Positions 25,116-34,976 of a stretch of DNA of 64,000 nt are shown in pieces. Location of the stretch: positions 5,461,882 through 5,525,881 of the forward strand of contig NC_036454.1 of NCBI RefSeq assembly GCF_002775205.1, given 5' to 3'. The first letter of the stretch is position 1; each line of letters begins with the position of its first letter. Source of the stretch: Xiphophorus maculatus (taxonomy: Eukaryota > Chordata > Actinopteri > Cyprinodontiformes > Poeciliidae). The translations under genes and the position numbers were made by a program. Under the pieces are notes generated by a model, which saw nothing but the letters and a program-made list of their open reading frames with translations, had not been told where the DNA came from and did not search any database.

Positions 25116-25955
25116 TTAAATCATTAAAATCCGGTCCCAAAGTTTTTCCTCTTCTTCTGAGGTTGAATTACCCGATTCAGGGTAGTTTTTCTTTTGGGAA
25201 CTCAGTAAAATCTGGTCCCAAAGTTTTTCCTCTCTTTCTAACAGTGAGCTATCCAATTCGGGGTAGTTTTTCTTTTGGGAACAGTTCACAATCTGGTCCC
25301 AAAGTTTTTCCTCATTGTCAGAATTACGTACTTGGTGTGGGGCAGTTTTGTCTTTAACAGTCTTTCTGCTGCTCCTCTGCTGCTTCCTGTGTGTTAAGTC
25401 TGACGCTCCGTCTGAGGAACTTTTACATTCAGAGACCCTGGAGGATGCGCCATTTCTCGATGTTTTCTCTGAACACACCGGAGATGAAATAGTGGATCTC
25501 AAAGCCTGAGCTTTGAGATCTGCCTCAGAAGAAACTTCCCCAGCCGGGTCAGCTTGAACTCTGGGAACCGTTGGAAGCCCGTCCCAAAACAAATCTCTGT
25601 CAACATCCTGGGAGGTTGAGAAACGACTCTGACTTTTGAGAAAAGAAACTTCCCCAGCCGAGTCAGTTTTATCTCTGGGAACCGTTGGAAGCCCGTCCCA
25701 AATCAAATCTCTGTCAACATGCTGGGAGGTTGAGAAACGACTCTGACTTTCGAGAGAAGAAACTTCCCCAGCCGGGTCAGTTTTATCTCTGGGAACCGTT
25801 GGAAGCCCGTCCCAAAACAAATCTTTCTCAAAATCCTGGGAGGTACTTACGTCCGAGTCGTGTCCAGGAAATAAATGGTCGAAAACTTTCCTCATCCCTG
25901 TCGTCACCAGATATCCTAGTCCAAAACCAAGTGGCAAAATTAAAGGGTATGGCAT
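25116..25955 (-). CDS. Array gene, unit 2: unrecognised 279-aa repeat protein
   Basis: I do not recognise this family. From the first ATG (25955) the protein starts MPYPLILPLGFGLGYLVTTG followed by MRK, a likely signal anchor or membrane segment (about residues 3-20). Three repeats of about 38 residues follow, each with DLFWDGLPTVP or DLIWDGLPTVP and PAGEVSSLESQSRFSTSQ. A serine/basic region (SSRVSECKSSSDGASDLTHR, then KQQRSS) comes next, then three repeats of EEKLWDQIL with SQKKNYPE. Most of it looks disordered. There are three cysteines after the membrane segment. A conserved palindrome lies 140 bp upstream of the ATG (26095-26114). Near-identical sister copies in units 3, 4 and 6 keep the frame open, which suggests it is or was translated. 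Confidence 0.6.
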   Translation of the reverse strand: MPYPLILPLGFGLGYLVTTGMRKVFDHLFPGHDSDVSTSQDFEKDLFWDGLPTVPRDKTDPAGEVSSLESQSRFSTSQHVDRDLIWDGLPTVPRDKTDSAGEVSFLKSQSRFSTSQDVDRDLFWDGLPTVPRVQADPAGEVSSEADLKAQALRSTISSPVCSEKTSRNGASSRVSECKSSSDGASDLTHRKQQRSSRKTVKDKTAPHQVRNSDNEEKLWDQIVNCSQKKNYPELDSSLLEREEKLWDQILLSSQKKNYPESGNSTSEEEEKLWDRILMI

Positions 25956-26094
25956 CTTGGAAACACAAAAATCCTTACTAGACACAAAATCTGAAACTCA
26001 CTGAAGCGTTTGGATTCTAACTGATGTGTTGAGATTCAAGCAGTTAAAGCCTCAGAACTTCTTTGATCTGTTGTGATGTTCATGATGTCGTCTG

Positions 26095-26114
26095 TGACCT
26101 CATCACTGAGGTCA
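26095..26114. promoter_or_regulatory. Palindrome TGACCTCA-n4-TGAGGTCA upstream of each array gene
   Basis: Perfect 8-bp inverted arms with a 4-bp centre, present in all six units: 23715-23734, 26095-26114, 28353-28372, 30722-30741, 33582-33601 and 35959-35978. In unit 1 only the loop differs (TCAG for TCAC). The arms contain nuclear-receptor half-sites (TGACCT and AGGTCA, everted, spacing 8) and each arm is one base from a CRE. A role as a receptor or bZIP site is inference. Confidence 0.5.
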
Positions 26115-26869
26115 CTGTGGCTCTGGGGAGGGTCCTGCTTCTGATCGTTGCTATGGGAACGAACAGATAAGTTCTGCCTGATTCAAACTGAAATAATGAC
26201 CAAATATTTAATAAGTAATGTTTTTTCCATTTATTTAACATGAATTGAATAACATTAGATTTCTACCTTGGTTTTCTGTACCTGCTGCCATATAAATTGT
26301 CTTTATCCATTATTAATTTGGTTCTGGCAGGAAATTGTTCAGATTTTATAAACATTTGCAAAACAAAATTTTCTCTAATCTTTGTTAACTCTATGTTAAT
26401 GATAAAATTTTATATATTTTATACTACCTTGTTCTGAAATTGTTAATATCAGTAATGATGTTATTTGTTGCACAACTAATATTAGTATTGATTAAATTCA
26501 GATCTTAAACAAATGAATAGAAAGGTATCACATATGTAGATAGATAGATCGATAAATAGATCTATAGATAGATCTATTTATCGATCTATCTATAGATCTA
26601 TTTATCGATCTATCTATATCTATATATAGATAGATTGATCTATCTATAGATCTATATAAATATATATATAGGTCTATATATCTATATACATAGATATATA
26701 GGTCTATATATCTATATATATCTATATACACGTAGATATAGATATATATATATAGATATATCTTTTGATTGATAGATGGATAGATATATCTATTTATATA
26801 TAGTAATGGTAATATTAATAACAATAATAATTATTTTTATTATTAACATCCGTTATAAATCACACTAAA

Positions 26870-27030
26870 TCTTTTTGGACTGTGGGAGGAAGCCGGAGCG
26901 CCCGGAGAGAACCCACATATGGACATGGAGAACCAGAAAACCCCATGCAGACAGAACCAGGCTGGGATTCAAACCCAGGACTTTCTTACTGCAAGGCAGC
27001 AGTGTTACCCACTGAGCCACTGTGCAACAC
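26870..27030 (-). mobile_element. SINE head in array unit 3
   Basis: Same truncated tRNA-like SINE head as in unit 2, with A-box TGGCTCAGTGGG and B-box GGTTTGAATCC on the minus strand. The identical truncation shows that it was present before the units multiplied. Confidence 0.85.
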
Positions 27031-27069
27031 TGATGTTTTATTCACACCAAAGGAGAATTTAGAAACTAA

Positions 27070-27426
27070 TTAACCAAACAGTGATGACTTTAGATTGTGG
27101 CAGGAAGCCGGAGCGCCCGGAGAGAAACCTGCAAACAGGATGTTAACTTTTGATAGTTTATTCACAAAATTCAATGTCTCTTCCTCTAAAAAATCAGCTT
27201 TGTTGTTTTGGAGATTAGTGGCAGGAGAAACCATTAGGTGGGATTTTCTGTGGAGTGTGGCGTTTCTCTTCATGTGTTTGCTTCTCATTATGAATCCCGC
27301 TTTTGTACACATTTTCTTGAGAACCGGTTCAGAAAGCTTTAATAACTGAGAACGATTTCTGAACCTGTTGGGCAACTTTTTGCAGAGGTTGTCCTCTACA
27401 GAGGTCGTCTTTATGGCAGCTGGAAT
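27070..27426 (-). CDS. Possible second exon of the array gene, unit 3 (longest version)
   Basis: Same as the unit 2 second frame, but with one extra base in a run of A, so it reads on through KADFLEEETLNFVNKLSKVN to GFSPGAPASC and stops at 27070. The GFSPGAPASC part is read from SINE-derived sequence (GCAGGAAGCCGGAGCGCCCG on the plus strand). Unit 1 keeps the same longer reading, so the longer form may be ancestral. Whether it is translated is unknown. Confidence 0.3.
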   Translation of the reverse strand: MPAAIKTTSVEDNLCKKLPNRFRNRSQLLKLSEPVLKKMCTKAGFIMRSKHMKRNATLHRKSHLMVSPATNLQNNKADFLEEETLNFVNKLSKVNILFAGFSPGAPASCHNLKSSLFG

Positions 27427-27487
27427 CTGAGGATAATCTTTTTGTTCATCATAGAAAACCTCATAATCTAGATCAGTTTTTCTTTTG

Positions 27488-28213
27488 TTAAATCATTAAA
27501 ATCCGGTCCCAAAGTTTTTCCTCTTCTTCTGAGGTTGAATTACCCGATTCAGGGTAGTTTTTCTTTTGGGAACTCAGTAAAATCTGGTCCCAAAGTTTTT
27601 CCTCTCTTTCTAACAGTGAGCTATCCAATTCGGGGTAGTTTTTCTTTTGGGAACAGTTCACAATCTGGTCCCAAAGTTTTTCCTCATTGTCAGAATTACG
27701 TACTTGGTGTGGGGCAGTTTTGTCTTTAACAGTCTTTCTGCTGCTCCTCTGCTGCTTCCTGTGTGTTAAGTCTGACGCTCCGTCTGAGGAACTTTTACAT
27801 TCAGAGACCCTGGAGGATGCGCCATTTCTCGATGTTTTCTCTGAACACACCGGAGATGAAATAGTGGATCTCAAAGCCTGAGCTTTGAGATCTGCCTCAG
27901 AAGAAACTTCCCCAGCCGGGTCAGCTTGAACTCTGGGAACCGTTGGAAGCCCGTCCCAAAACAAATCTCTGTCAACATCCTGGGAGGTTGAGAAACGACT
28001 CTGACTTTTGAGAAAAGAAACTTCCCCAGCCGGGTCAGTTTTATCTCTGGGAACCGTTGGAAGCCCGTCCCAAAACAAATCTTTCTCAAAATCCTGGGAG
28101 GTACTTACGTCCGAGTCGTGTCCAGGAAATAAATGGTCGAAAACTTTCCTCATCCCTGTCGTCACCAGATATCCTAGTCCAAAACCAAGTGGCAAAATTA
28201 AAGGGTATGGCAT
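27488..28213 (-). CDS. Array gene, unit 3: 241-aa copy with two WDGLPTVP repeats
   Basis: Identical in plan to the unit 2 gene (N-terminal hydrophobic segment, WDGLPTVP repeats, serine-rich middle, three EKLWDQIL repeats ending WDRILMI), but one whole 38-residue repeat is missing. This keeps the frame and shows that the internal repeat number changes by unequal exchange or slippage. Start taken as the ATG giving MPYPLILPLG at 28213. Function unknown. Confidence 0.6.
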   Translation of the reverse strand: MPYPLILPLGFGLGYLVTTGMRKVFDHLFPGHDSDVSTSQDFEKDLFWDGLPTVPRDKTDPAGEVSFLKSQSRFSTSQDVDRDLFWDGLPTVPRVQADPAGEVSSEADLKAQALRSTISSPVCSEKTSRNGASSRVSECKSSSDGASDLTHRKQQRSSRKTVKDKTAPHQVRNSDNEEKLWDQIVNCSQKKNYPELDSSLLEREEKLWDQILLSSQKKNYPESGNSTSEEEEKLWDRILMI

Positions 28214-29126
28214 CTTGGAAACACAAAAATCCTTACTAGACACAAAATCTGAAACTCACTGAAGCGTTTGGATTCTAACTGATGTGTTGAGATTCAAGCA
28301 GTTAAAGCCTCAGAACTTCTTTGATCTGTTGTGATGTTCATGATGTCGTCTGTGACCTCATCACTGAGGTCACTGTGGCTCTGGGGAGGGTCCTGCTTCT
28401 GATCGTTGCTATGGGAACGAACAGATAAGTTCTGCCTGATTCAAACTGAAATAATGACCAAATATTTAATAAGTAATGTTTTTTCCATTTATTTAACATG
28501 AATTGAATAACATTAGATTTCTACCTTGGTTTTCTGTACCTGCTGCCATATAAATTGTCTTTATCCATTATTAATTTGGTTCTGGCAGGAAATTGTTCAG
28601 ATTTTATAAACATTTGCAAAACAAAATTTTCTCTAATCTTTGTTAACTCTATGTTAATGATAAAATTTTATATATTTTATACTACCTTGTTCTGAAATTG
28701 TTAATATCAGTAATGATGTTATTTGTTGCACAACTAATATTAGTATTGATTAAATTCAGATCTTAAACAAATGAATAGAAAGGTATCACATATGTAGATA
28801 GATCGATAAATAGATCTATAGATAGATCTATTTATCGATCTATCTATAGATCTATTTATCGATCTATCTATATCTATATATAGATAGATTGATCTATCTA
28901 TAGATCTATATAAATATATATATATATAGGTCTATATATCTATATACATAGATATATAGGTCTATATATCTATATATATCTATATACACGTAGATATAGA
29001 TATATATATAGATATATCTTTTGATTGATAGATGGATAGATATATCTATTTATATATAGTAATGGTAATATTAATAACAATAATAATTATTTTTATTATT
29101 AACATCCGTTATAAATCACACTAAAT

Positions 29127-29285
29127 CTTTTTGGACTGTGGGAGGAAGCCGGAGCGCCCGGAGAGAACCCACATATGGACATGGAGAACCAGAAAACCCC
29201 ATGCAGACAGAACCAGGCTGGGATTCAAACCCAGGACTTTCTTACTGCAAGGCAGCAGTGTTACCCACTGAGCCACTGTGCAACA
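29127..29285 (-). mobile_element. SINE head in array unit 4
   Basis: Same truncated SINE head as in units 2, 3, 5 and 6, with both box motifs intact on the minus strand. Confidence 0.85.
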
Positions 29286-29441
29286 CTGATGTTTTATTCA
29301 CACCAAAGGAGAATTTAGAAACTAATTAACCAAACAGTGATGGCTTTAGATTGTGGCAGGAAGCCGGAGCGCCCGGAGAGAAACCTGCAAACAGGATGTT
29401 AACTTTTGATAGTTTATTCACAAAATTCAATGTCTCTTCCT

Positions 29442-29681
29442 CTAAAAAACAGCTTTGTTGTTTTGGAGATTAGTGGCAGGAGAAACCATTAGGTGGGATT
29501 TTCTGTGCAGTGTGGCGTTTCTCTTCATGTGTTTGCTTCTCATTATGAATCCCGCTTTTGTACACATTTTCTTGAGAACAGGTTCAGAAAGCTTTAATAA
29601 CTGAGAACGATTTCTGAACCTGTTGGGCAACTTTTTGCAGAGGTTGTCCTCTACAGAGGTCGTCTTTATGGCAGCTGGAAT
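29442..29681 (-). CDS. Possible second exon of the array gene, unit 4
   Basis: Open frame matching unit 2 base for base in plan: IPAAIKTTSVEDNLCKKLPN, basic middle, ending NNKAVF. It has the same acceptor-like TATCCTCAG before it. Evidence for translation is only that the frame is kept in units 2-4. Confidence 0.3.
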   Translation of the reverse strand: MPAAIKTTSVEDNLCKKLPNRFRNRSQLLKLSEPVLKKMCTKAGFIMRSKHMKRNATLHRKSHLMVSPATNLQNNKAVF

Positions 29682-29742
29682 CTGAGGATAATCTTTTTGT
29701 TCATCATAGAAAACCTCATAATCTAGATCAGTTTTTCTTTTG

Positions 29743-30582
29743 TTAAATCATTAAAATCCGGTCCCAAAGTTTTTCCTCTTCTTCTGAGGTTGAATTACCC
29801 GATTCAGGGTAGTTTTTCTTTTGGGAACTCAGTAAAATCTGGTCCCAAAGTTTTTCCTCTCTTTCTAACAGTGAGCTATCCAATTCGTCGTAGTTTTTCT
29901 TTTGGGAACAGTTCACAATCTGGTCCCAAAGTTTTTCCTCTTTGTCAGAATTACGTACTTGGTGTGGGGCAGTTTTGTCTTTAACAGTCTTTCTGCTGCT
30001 CCTCTGCTGCTTCCTGTGTGTTAAGTCTGACGCTCCGTCTGAGGAACTTTTACATTCAGAGACCCTGGAGGATGCGCCATTTCTCGATGTTTTCTCTGAA
30101 CACACCGGAGATGAAATAGTGGATCTCAAAGCCTGAGCTTTGAGATCTGCCCCAGAAGAAACTTCCCCAGCCGGGTCAGCTTGAACTCTGGGAACCGTTG
30201 GAAGCCCGTCCCAAAACAAATCTCTGTCAACATCCTGGGAGGTTGAGAAACGACTCTGACTTTTGAGAAAAGAAACTTCCCCAGCCGGGTCAGTTTTATC
30301 TCTGGGAACCGTTGGAAGCCCGTCCCAAATCAAATCTCTGTCAACATGCTGGGAGGTTGAGAAACGACTCTGACTTTCGAGAGAAGAAACTTCCCCAGCC
30401 GGGTCAGTTTTATCTCTGGGAACCGTTGGAAGCCCGTCCCAAAACAAATCTTTCTCAAAATCCTGGGAGGTACTTACGTCCGAGTCGTGTCCAGGAAATA
30501 AATGGTCGAAAACTTTCCTCATCCCTGTCGTCACCAGATATCCTAGTCCAAAACCAAGTGGCAAAATTAAAGGGTATGGCAT
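29743..30582 (-). CDS. Array gene, unit 4: 279-aa copy
   Basis: Same domain order as unit 2, with three WDGLPTVP and three EKLWD repeats. A few residue changes (PAGEVSSGADLK for PAGEVSSEADLK; NYDELDS for NYPELDS; NSDKEEK for NSDNEEK) distinguish it. The frame is intact. The upstream palindrome lies at 30722-30741, and a foreign GC-rich insert begins about 260 bp upstream of the ATG (30845), possibly within the 5' control region. Function unknown. Confidence 0.6.
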   Translation of the reverse strand: MPYPLILPLGFGLGYLVTTGMRKVFDHLFPGHDSDVSTSQDFEKDLFWDGLPTVPRDKTDPAGEVSSLESQSRFSTSQHVDRDLIWDGLPTVPRDKTDPAGEVSFLKSQSRFSTSQDVDRDLFWDGLPTVPRVQADPAGEVSSGADLKAQALRSTISSPVCSEKTSRNGASSRVSECKSSSDGASDLTHRKQQRSSRKTVKDKTAPHQVRNSDKEEKLWDQIVNCSQKKNYDELDSSLLEREEKLWDQILLSSQKKNYPESGNSTSEEEEKLWDRILMI

Positions 30583-30844
30583 CTTGGAAACACAAAAATC
30601 CTTACTAGACACAAAATCTGAAACTCACTGAAGTGTTTGGATTCTAACTGATGTGTTGAGATTCAAGCAGTTAAAGCCTCAGAACTTTTTTGATCTGTTG
30701 TGATGTTCATGATGTCGTCTGTGACCTCATCACTGAGGTCACTGTGGCTCTGGGGAGGGTCCTGCTTCTGATCGTTGCTATGGGAACGAACAGATAAGTT
30801 CTGCCTGATTCAAACTGAAATAATGACCAAATATTTAATAAGTG

Positions 30845-31238
30845 CCCAGAATATTGCCCTGATCACCGCTGTATCACTCCCATCATCCTGGGATAAAGTT
30901 GAATTTTCGGACTTCCAGGGCAGGGCACCTGCGCAGGCGGCCGTATCCGCAGCACCTCACTGTCCTCGGCCTCGGGGCTCCGGAGGCCCCGGTGATTTTC
31001 GACCTCCATAAATTATTTTAAAAATGCATTTCCCCGGGGGAAGCCGTATATTGCCGGAAAGGCCAGAGTCTGGAGAATCCTCTGGTGTGGTTGTTTGGCT
31101 TCTGGGACGTCCGCAGGAGGAATTAAAAGTCGAAAACCCTAATTGGTCAAAACGGTCAAAAATGCATATTTTCGGCCAAAATCATCCACGGGCCGACAGC
31201 CCGCGGTCCAGAGAAGGGCCCTGTGCGGCAGAGTCGTC
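30845..31238. mobile_element. GC-rich 394-bp insertion in array unit 4
   Basis: All other units read ATTTAATAAGTAATGTTTTT across this point. In unit 4 the GC-rich block lies between AATAAGT and AGTAATG, suggesting a 3-bp AGT target duplication. The insert (GCCCAGAATATTGCCCTGAT to CAGAGTCGTCTTT) has no clear terminal inverted repeats, tail or open frame. Its base composition is quite unlike the surroundings. Origin unknown. Confidence 0.75.
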
Positions 31239-31902
31239 TTTAGTAATGTTTTTTCCATTTATTTAACATGAATTGAATAACATTAGATTTCTACCTTGGT
31301 TTTCTGTACCTGCTGCCATATAAATTGTCTTTATCCATTATTAATTTGGTTCTGGCAGGAAATTGTTCAGATTTTATAAACATTTGCAAAACAAAATTTT
31401 CTCTAATCTTTGTTAACTCTATGTTAATGATAAAATTTTATATATTTTATACTACCTTGTTCTGAAATTGTTAATATCAGTAATGATGTTATTTGTTGCA
31501 CAACTAATATTAGTATTGATTAAATTCAGATCTTAAACAAATGAATAGAAAGGTATCACATATGTAGATAGATAGATCGATAAATAGATCTATAGATAGA
31601 TCTATTTATCGATCTATCTATAGATCTATTTATCGATCTATCTATATCTATATATAGATAGATTGATCTATCTATAGATCTATATAAATATATATATATA
31701 GGTCTATATATCTATATACATAGATATATAGGTCTATATATCTATATATATCTATATACACGTAGATATAGATATATATATATATAGATATATCTTTTGA
31801 TTGATAGATGGATAGATATATCTATTTATATATAGTAATGGTAATATTAATAACAATAATAATTATTTTTATTATTAACATCCGTTATAAATCACACTAA
31901 AT

Positions 31903-32062
31903 CTTTTTGGACTGTGGGAGGAAGCCGGAGCGCCCGGAGAGAACCCACATATGGACATGGAGAACCAGAAAACCCCATGCAGACAGAACCAGGCTGGGAT
32001 TCAAACCCAGGACTTTCTTACTGCAAGGCAGCAGTGTTACCCACTGAGCCACTGTGCAACAC
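31903..32062 (-). mobile_element. SINE head in array unit 5
   Basis: Same truncated tRNA-like SINE head with intact A- and B-box motifs. Confidence 0.85.
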
Positions 32063-32529
32063 TGATGTTTTATTCACACCAAAGGAGAATTTAGAAACTA
32101 ATTAACCAAACAGTGATGACTTTAGATTGTGGCAGGAAGCCGGAGCGCCCGGAGAGAAACCTGCAAACAGGATGTTAACTTTTGATAGTTTATTCACAAA
32201 AATCAATGTCTCTTCCTCTAAAAAACAGCTTTGTTGTTTTGGAGATTAGTGGCAGGAGAAACCATTAGGTGGGATTTTCTGTGGAGTGTGGCGTTTCTCT
32301 TCATGTGTTTGCTTCTCATTATGAATCCCGCTTTTGTACACATTTTCTTGAGAACAGGTTCAGAAAGCTTTAATAACTGAGAACGATTTCTGAACCTGTT
32401 GGGAAACTTTTACAGAGGTTGTCCTCTACAGAGGTCGTCTTTATGGCAGCTGGAATCTGAGGATAATCTGTTTGTTCATCATAGAAAACCTCATAATCTA
32501 GATCAGTTTTTCTTTTGTTAAATCATTAA

Positions 32530-33442
32530 AATCCGGTCCCAAAGTTTTTCCTCTTCTTCTGAGGTTGAATTACCCGATTCAGGGAAGTTTTTCTTTTGGG
32601 AACTCAGTAAAATCTGGTCCCAAAGTTTTTCCTCTCTTTCTAACAGTGAGCTATCCAATTCAGGGTAGTTTTTTCTTTTGGGAACTCAGTAAAATCTGGT
32701 CCCAAAGTTTTTCCTCTCTTTCTAACAGTGAGCTATCCAATTCGGGGTAGTTTTTCTTTTGGGAACAGTTCACAATCTGGTCCCAAAGTTTTTCCTCATT
32801 GTCAGAATTACGTACTTGGTCTGGGGCAGTTTTGTCTTTGTTAACAGTCTTTCTGCTGCTCGTCTGCTGCTTCCTGTGTGTTAAGTCTGACGCTCCGTCA
32901 GAGGAACATTTACATTCAGAGACCCTGGAGGATGCGCCATTTCTCGATGTTTTCTCTGAACACACCGGAGATGAAATAGTGGATCTCAAAGCCTGAGCTT
33001 TGAGATCTGCCCCAGAAGAAACTTCCCCAGCCGGGTCAGCTTGAACTCTGGGAACCGTTGGAAGCCCGTCCCAAAACAAATCTCTGTCAACATCCTGGGA
33101 GCTTGAGAAATGACTTGGACTTTCGAGAGAAGAAACTTCCCCAGCCGGGTTAGCTTTATCCCTGGGAACCGTTGGAAGCCCGTCCCAAATCAAATCTCTG
33201 TCAACATCCGGGGAGCTTGAGAAACGACTCTGACTTTCGAGAGAAGAAACTTCCCCAGCCGGGTCAGTTTTATCTCTGGGAACCGTTGGAAGCCCGTCCC
33301 AAAACAAATCTCTCTCAATATCCTGGGAGGTACTTACGTCCGAGTCGTGTCCAGGAAATAAATGGTCGAAAACTTTCCTCATCCCTGTCGTCACCAGATA
33401 TCCTAGTCCAAAACCAAGTGGCAAAATTAAAGGGTATGGCAT
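32530..33442 (-). CDS. Array gene, unit 5: frameshifted copy (open frame 260 aa, stop at 32660)
   Basis: The ATG at 33442 opens the usual protein with three WDGLPTVP repeats. This unit has four EKLWD-type repeats instead of three. One carries an extra A (an extra T on the plus strand in the run near 32670), so the frame ends at QKKKLP and stop at 32660. The remaining one and a half repeats to about 32530 are out of frame. The product would lack the C-terminal WDRILMI. It may still be a working shorter protein, since the change affects only the end. Confidence 0.55.
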
Positions 33443-34361
33443 CTTGGAAACACAAAAATCCTTACTAGACACAAAATCTGAAACTCACTGAAGTGTTGGG
33501 ATTCTAACTGATGTGTTGAGATTCAAGCAGTTAAAGCCTCAGAACTTCTTTGATCTGTTGTGATGTTCATGATGTCGTCTGTGACCTCATCACTGAGGTC
33601 ACTGTGACTCTGGGGAGGGTCCTGCTTCTGATCGTTGCTATGGGAACGAACAGATAAGTTCTGCCTGATTCAAACTGAAATAATGACCAAATATTTAATA
33701 AGTAATGTTTTTTCCATTTATTTAACATGAATTGAATAACATTAGATTTCTACCTTGGTTTTCTGTACCTGCTGCCATATAAATTGTCTTTATCCATTAT
33801 TAATTTGGTTCTGGCAGGAAATTGTTCAGATTTTATAAACATTTGCAAAACAAAATTTTCTCTAATCTTTGTTAACTCTCTGTTAATGATAAAATTTTAT
33901 ATATTTTATACTACCTTGTTCTGAAATTGTTAATATCAGTAATGATGTAATTTGTTGCACAACTAATATTAGTATTGATTAAATTCAGATCTTAAACAAA
34001 TGAATAGAAAGGTATCACATATGTAGATAGATAGATCGATAAATAGATCTATAGATAGATCTATTTATCGATCTATCTATAGATCTATTTATCGATCTAT
34101 CTATATCTATATATAGATAGATTGATCTATCTATAGATCTATATAAATATATATATATAGGTCTATATATCTATATACATATAGATATATAGGTCTATAT
34201 ATCTATATATATCTATATACACGTAGATATAGATATATATATATAGATATACCTTTTGATTGATAGATGGATAGATATATCTATTTATATATAGTAATGG
34301 TAATATTAATAACAATAATAATTATTTTTATTATTAACATCCGTTATAAATCACACTAAAT

Positions 34362-34520
34362 CTTTTTGGACTGTGGGAGGAAGCCGGAGCGCCCGGAGAG
34401 AACCCACATATGGACATGGAGAACCAGAAAACCCCATGCAGACAGAGTCAGGCTGGGATTCAAACCCAGGACTTTCTTACTGCAAGGCAGCAGTGTTACC
34501 CACTGAGCCACTGTGCAGCA
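34362..34520 (-). mobile_element. SINE head in array unit 6
   Basis: Same truncated SINE head, with a few substitutions (GAGTCA for GAACCA; TGCAGC for TGCAAC), and both box motifs kept. Confidence 0.85.
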
Positions 34521-34976
34521 CTGATGTTTTATTCACACCAAAGGAGAATTTAGAAACTAATTAACCAAACAGTGATGACTTTAGATTGTGGCAGGAAGCC
34601 GGAGCGCCCGGAGAGAAACCTGCAAACAGGATGTTAACTTTTGATAGTTTATTCACAAAATTCAATGTTTCTTCCTCTAAAAAACAGCTTTGTTGTTTTG
34701 GAGATTAGTGGCAGGAGAAACCATTAGGTGGGATTTTCTGTGGAGTGTGGCGTTTCTCTTCATGTGTTTGCTTCTCATTATGAATCCCGCTTTTGTACAC
34801 ATTTTCTTGAGAACAGGTTCAGAAAGGTTTAATAACTGAGAACGATTTCTGAACCTGTTGGGAAACTTTTACAGAGGTTGTCCTCTACAGAGGTCGTCTT
34901 TATGGCAGCTGGAATCTGAGGATAATCTGTTTGTTCATCATAGAAAACCTCATAATCTAGATCAGTTTTTCTTTTG

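Noticed and set aside
24500-34520. tRNA genes in each array unit
   Set aside because: A- and B-box motifs are present, but the rest does not fold as a tRNA and continues into SINE body sequence; they are SINE heads.
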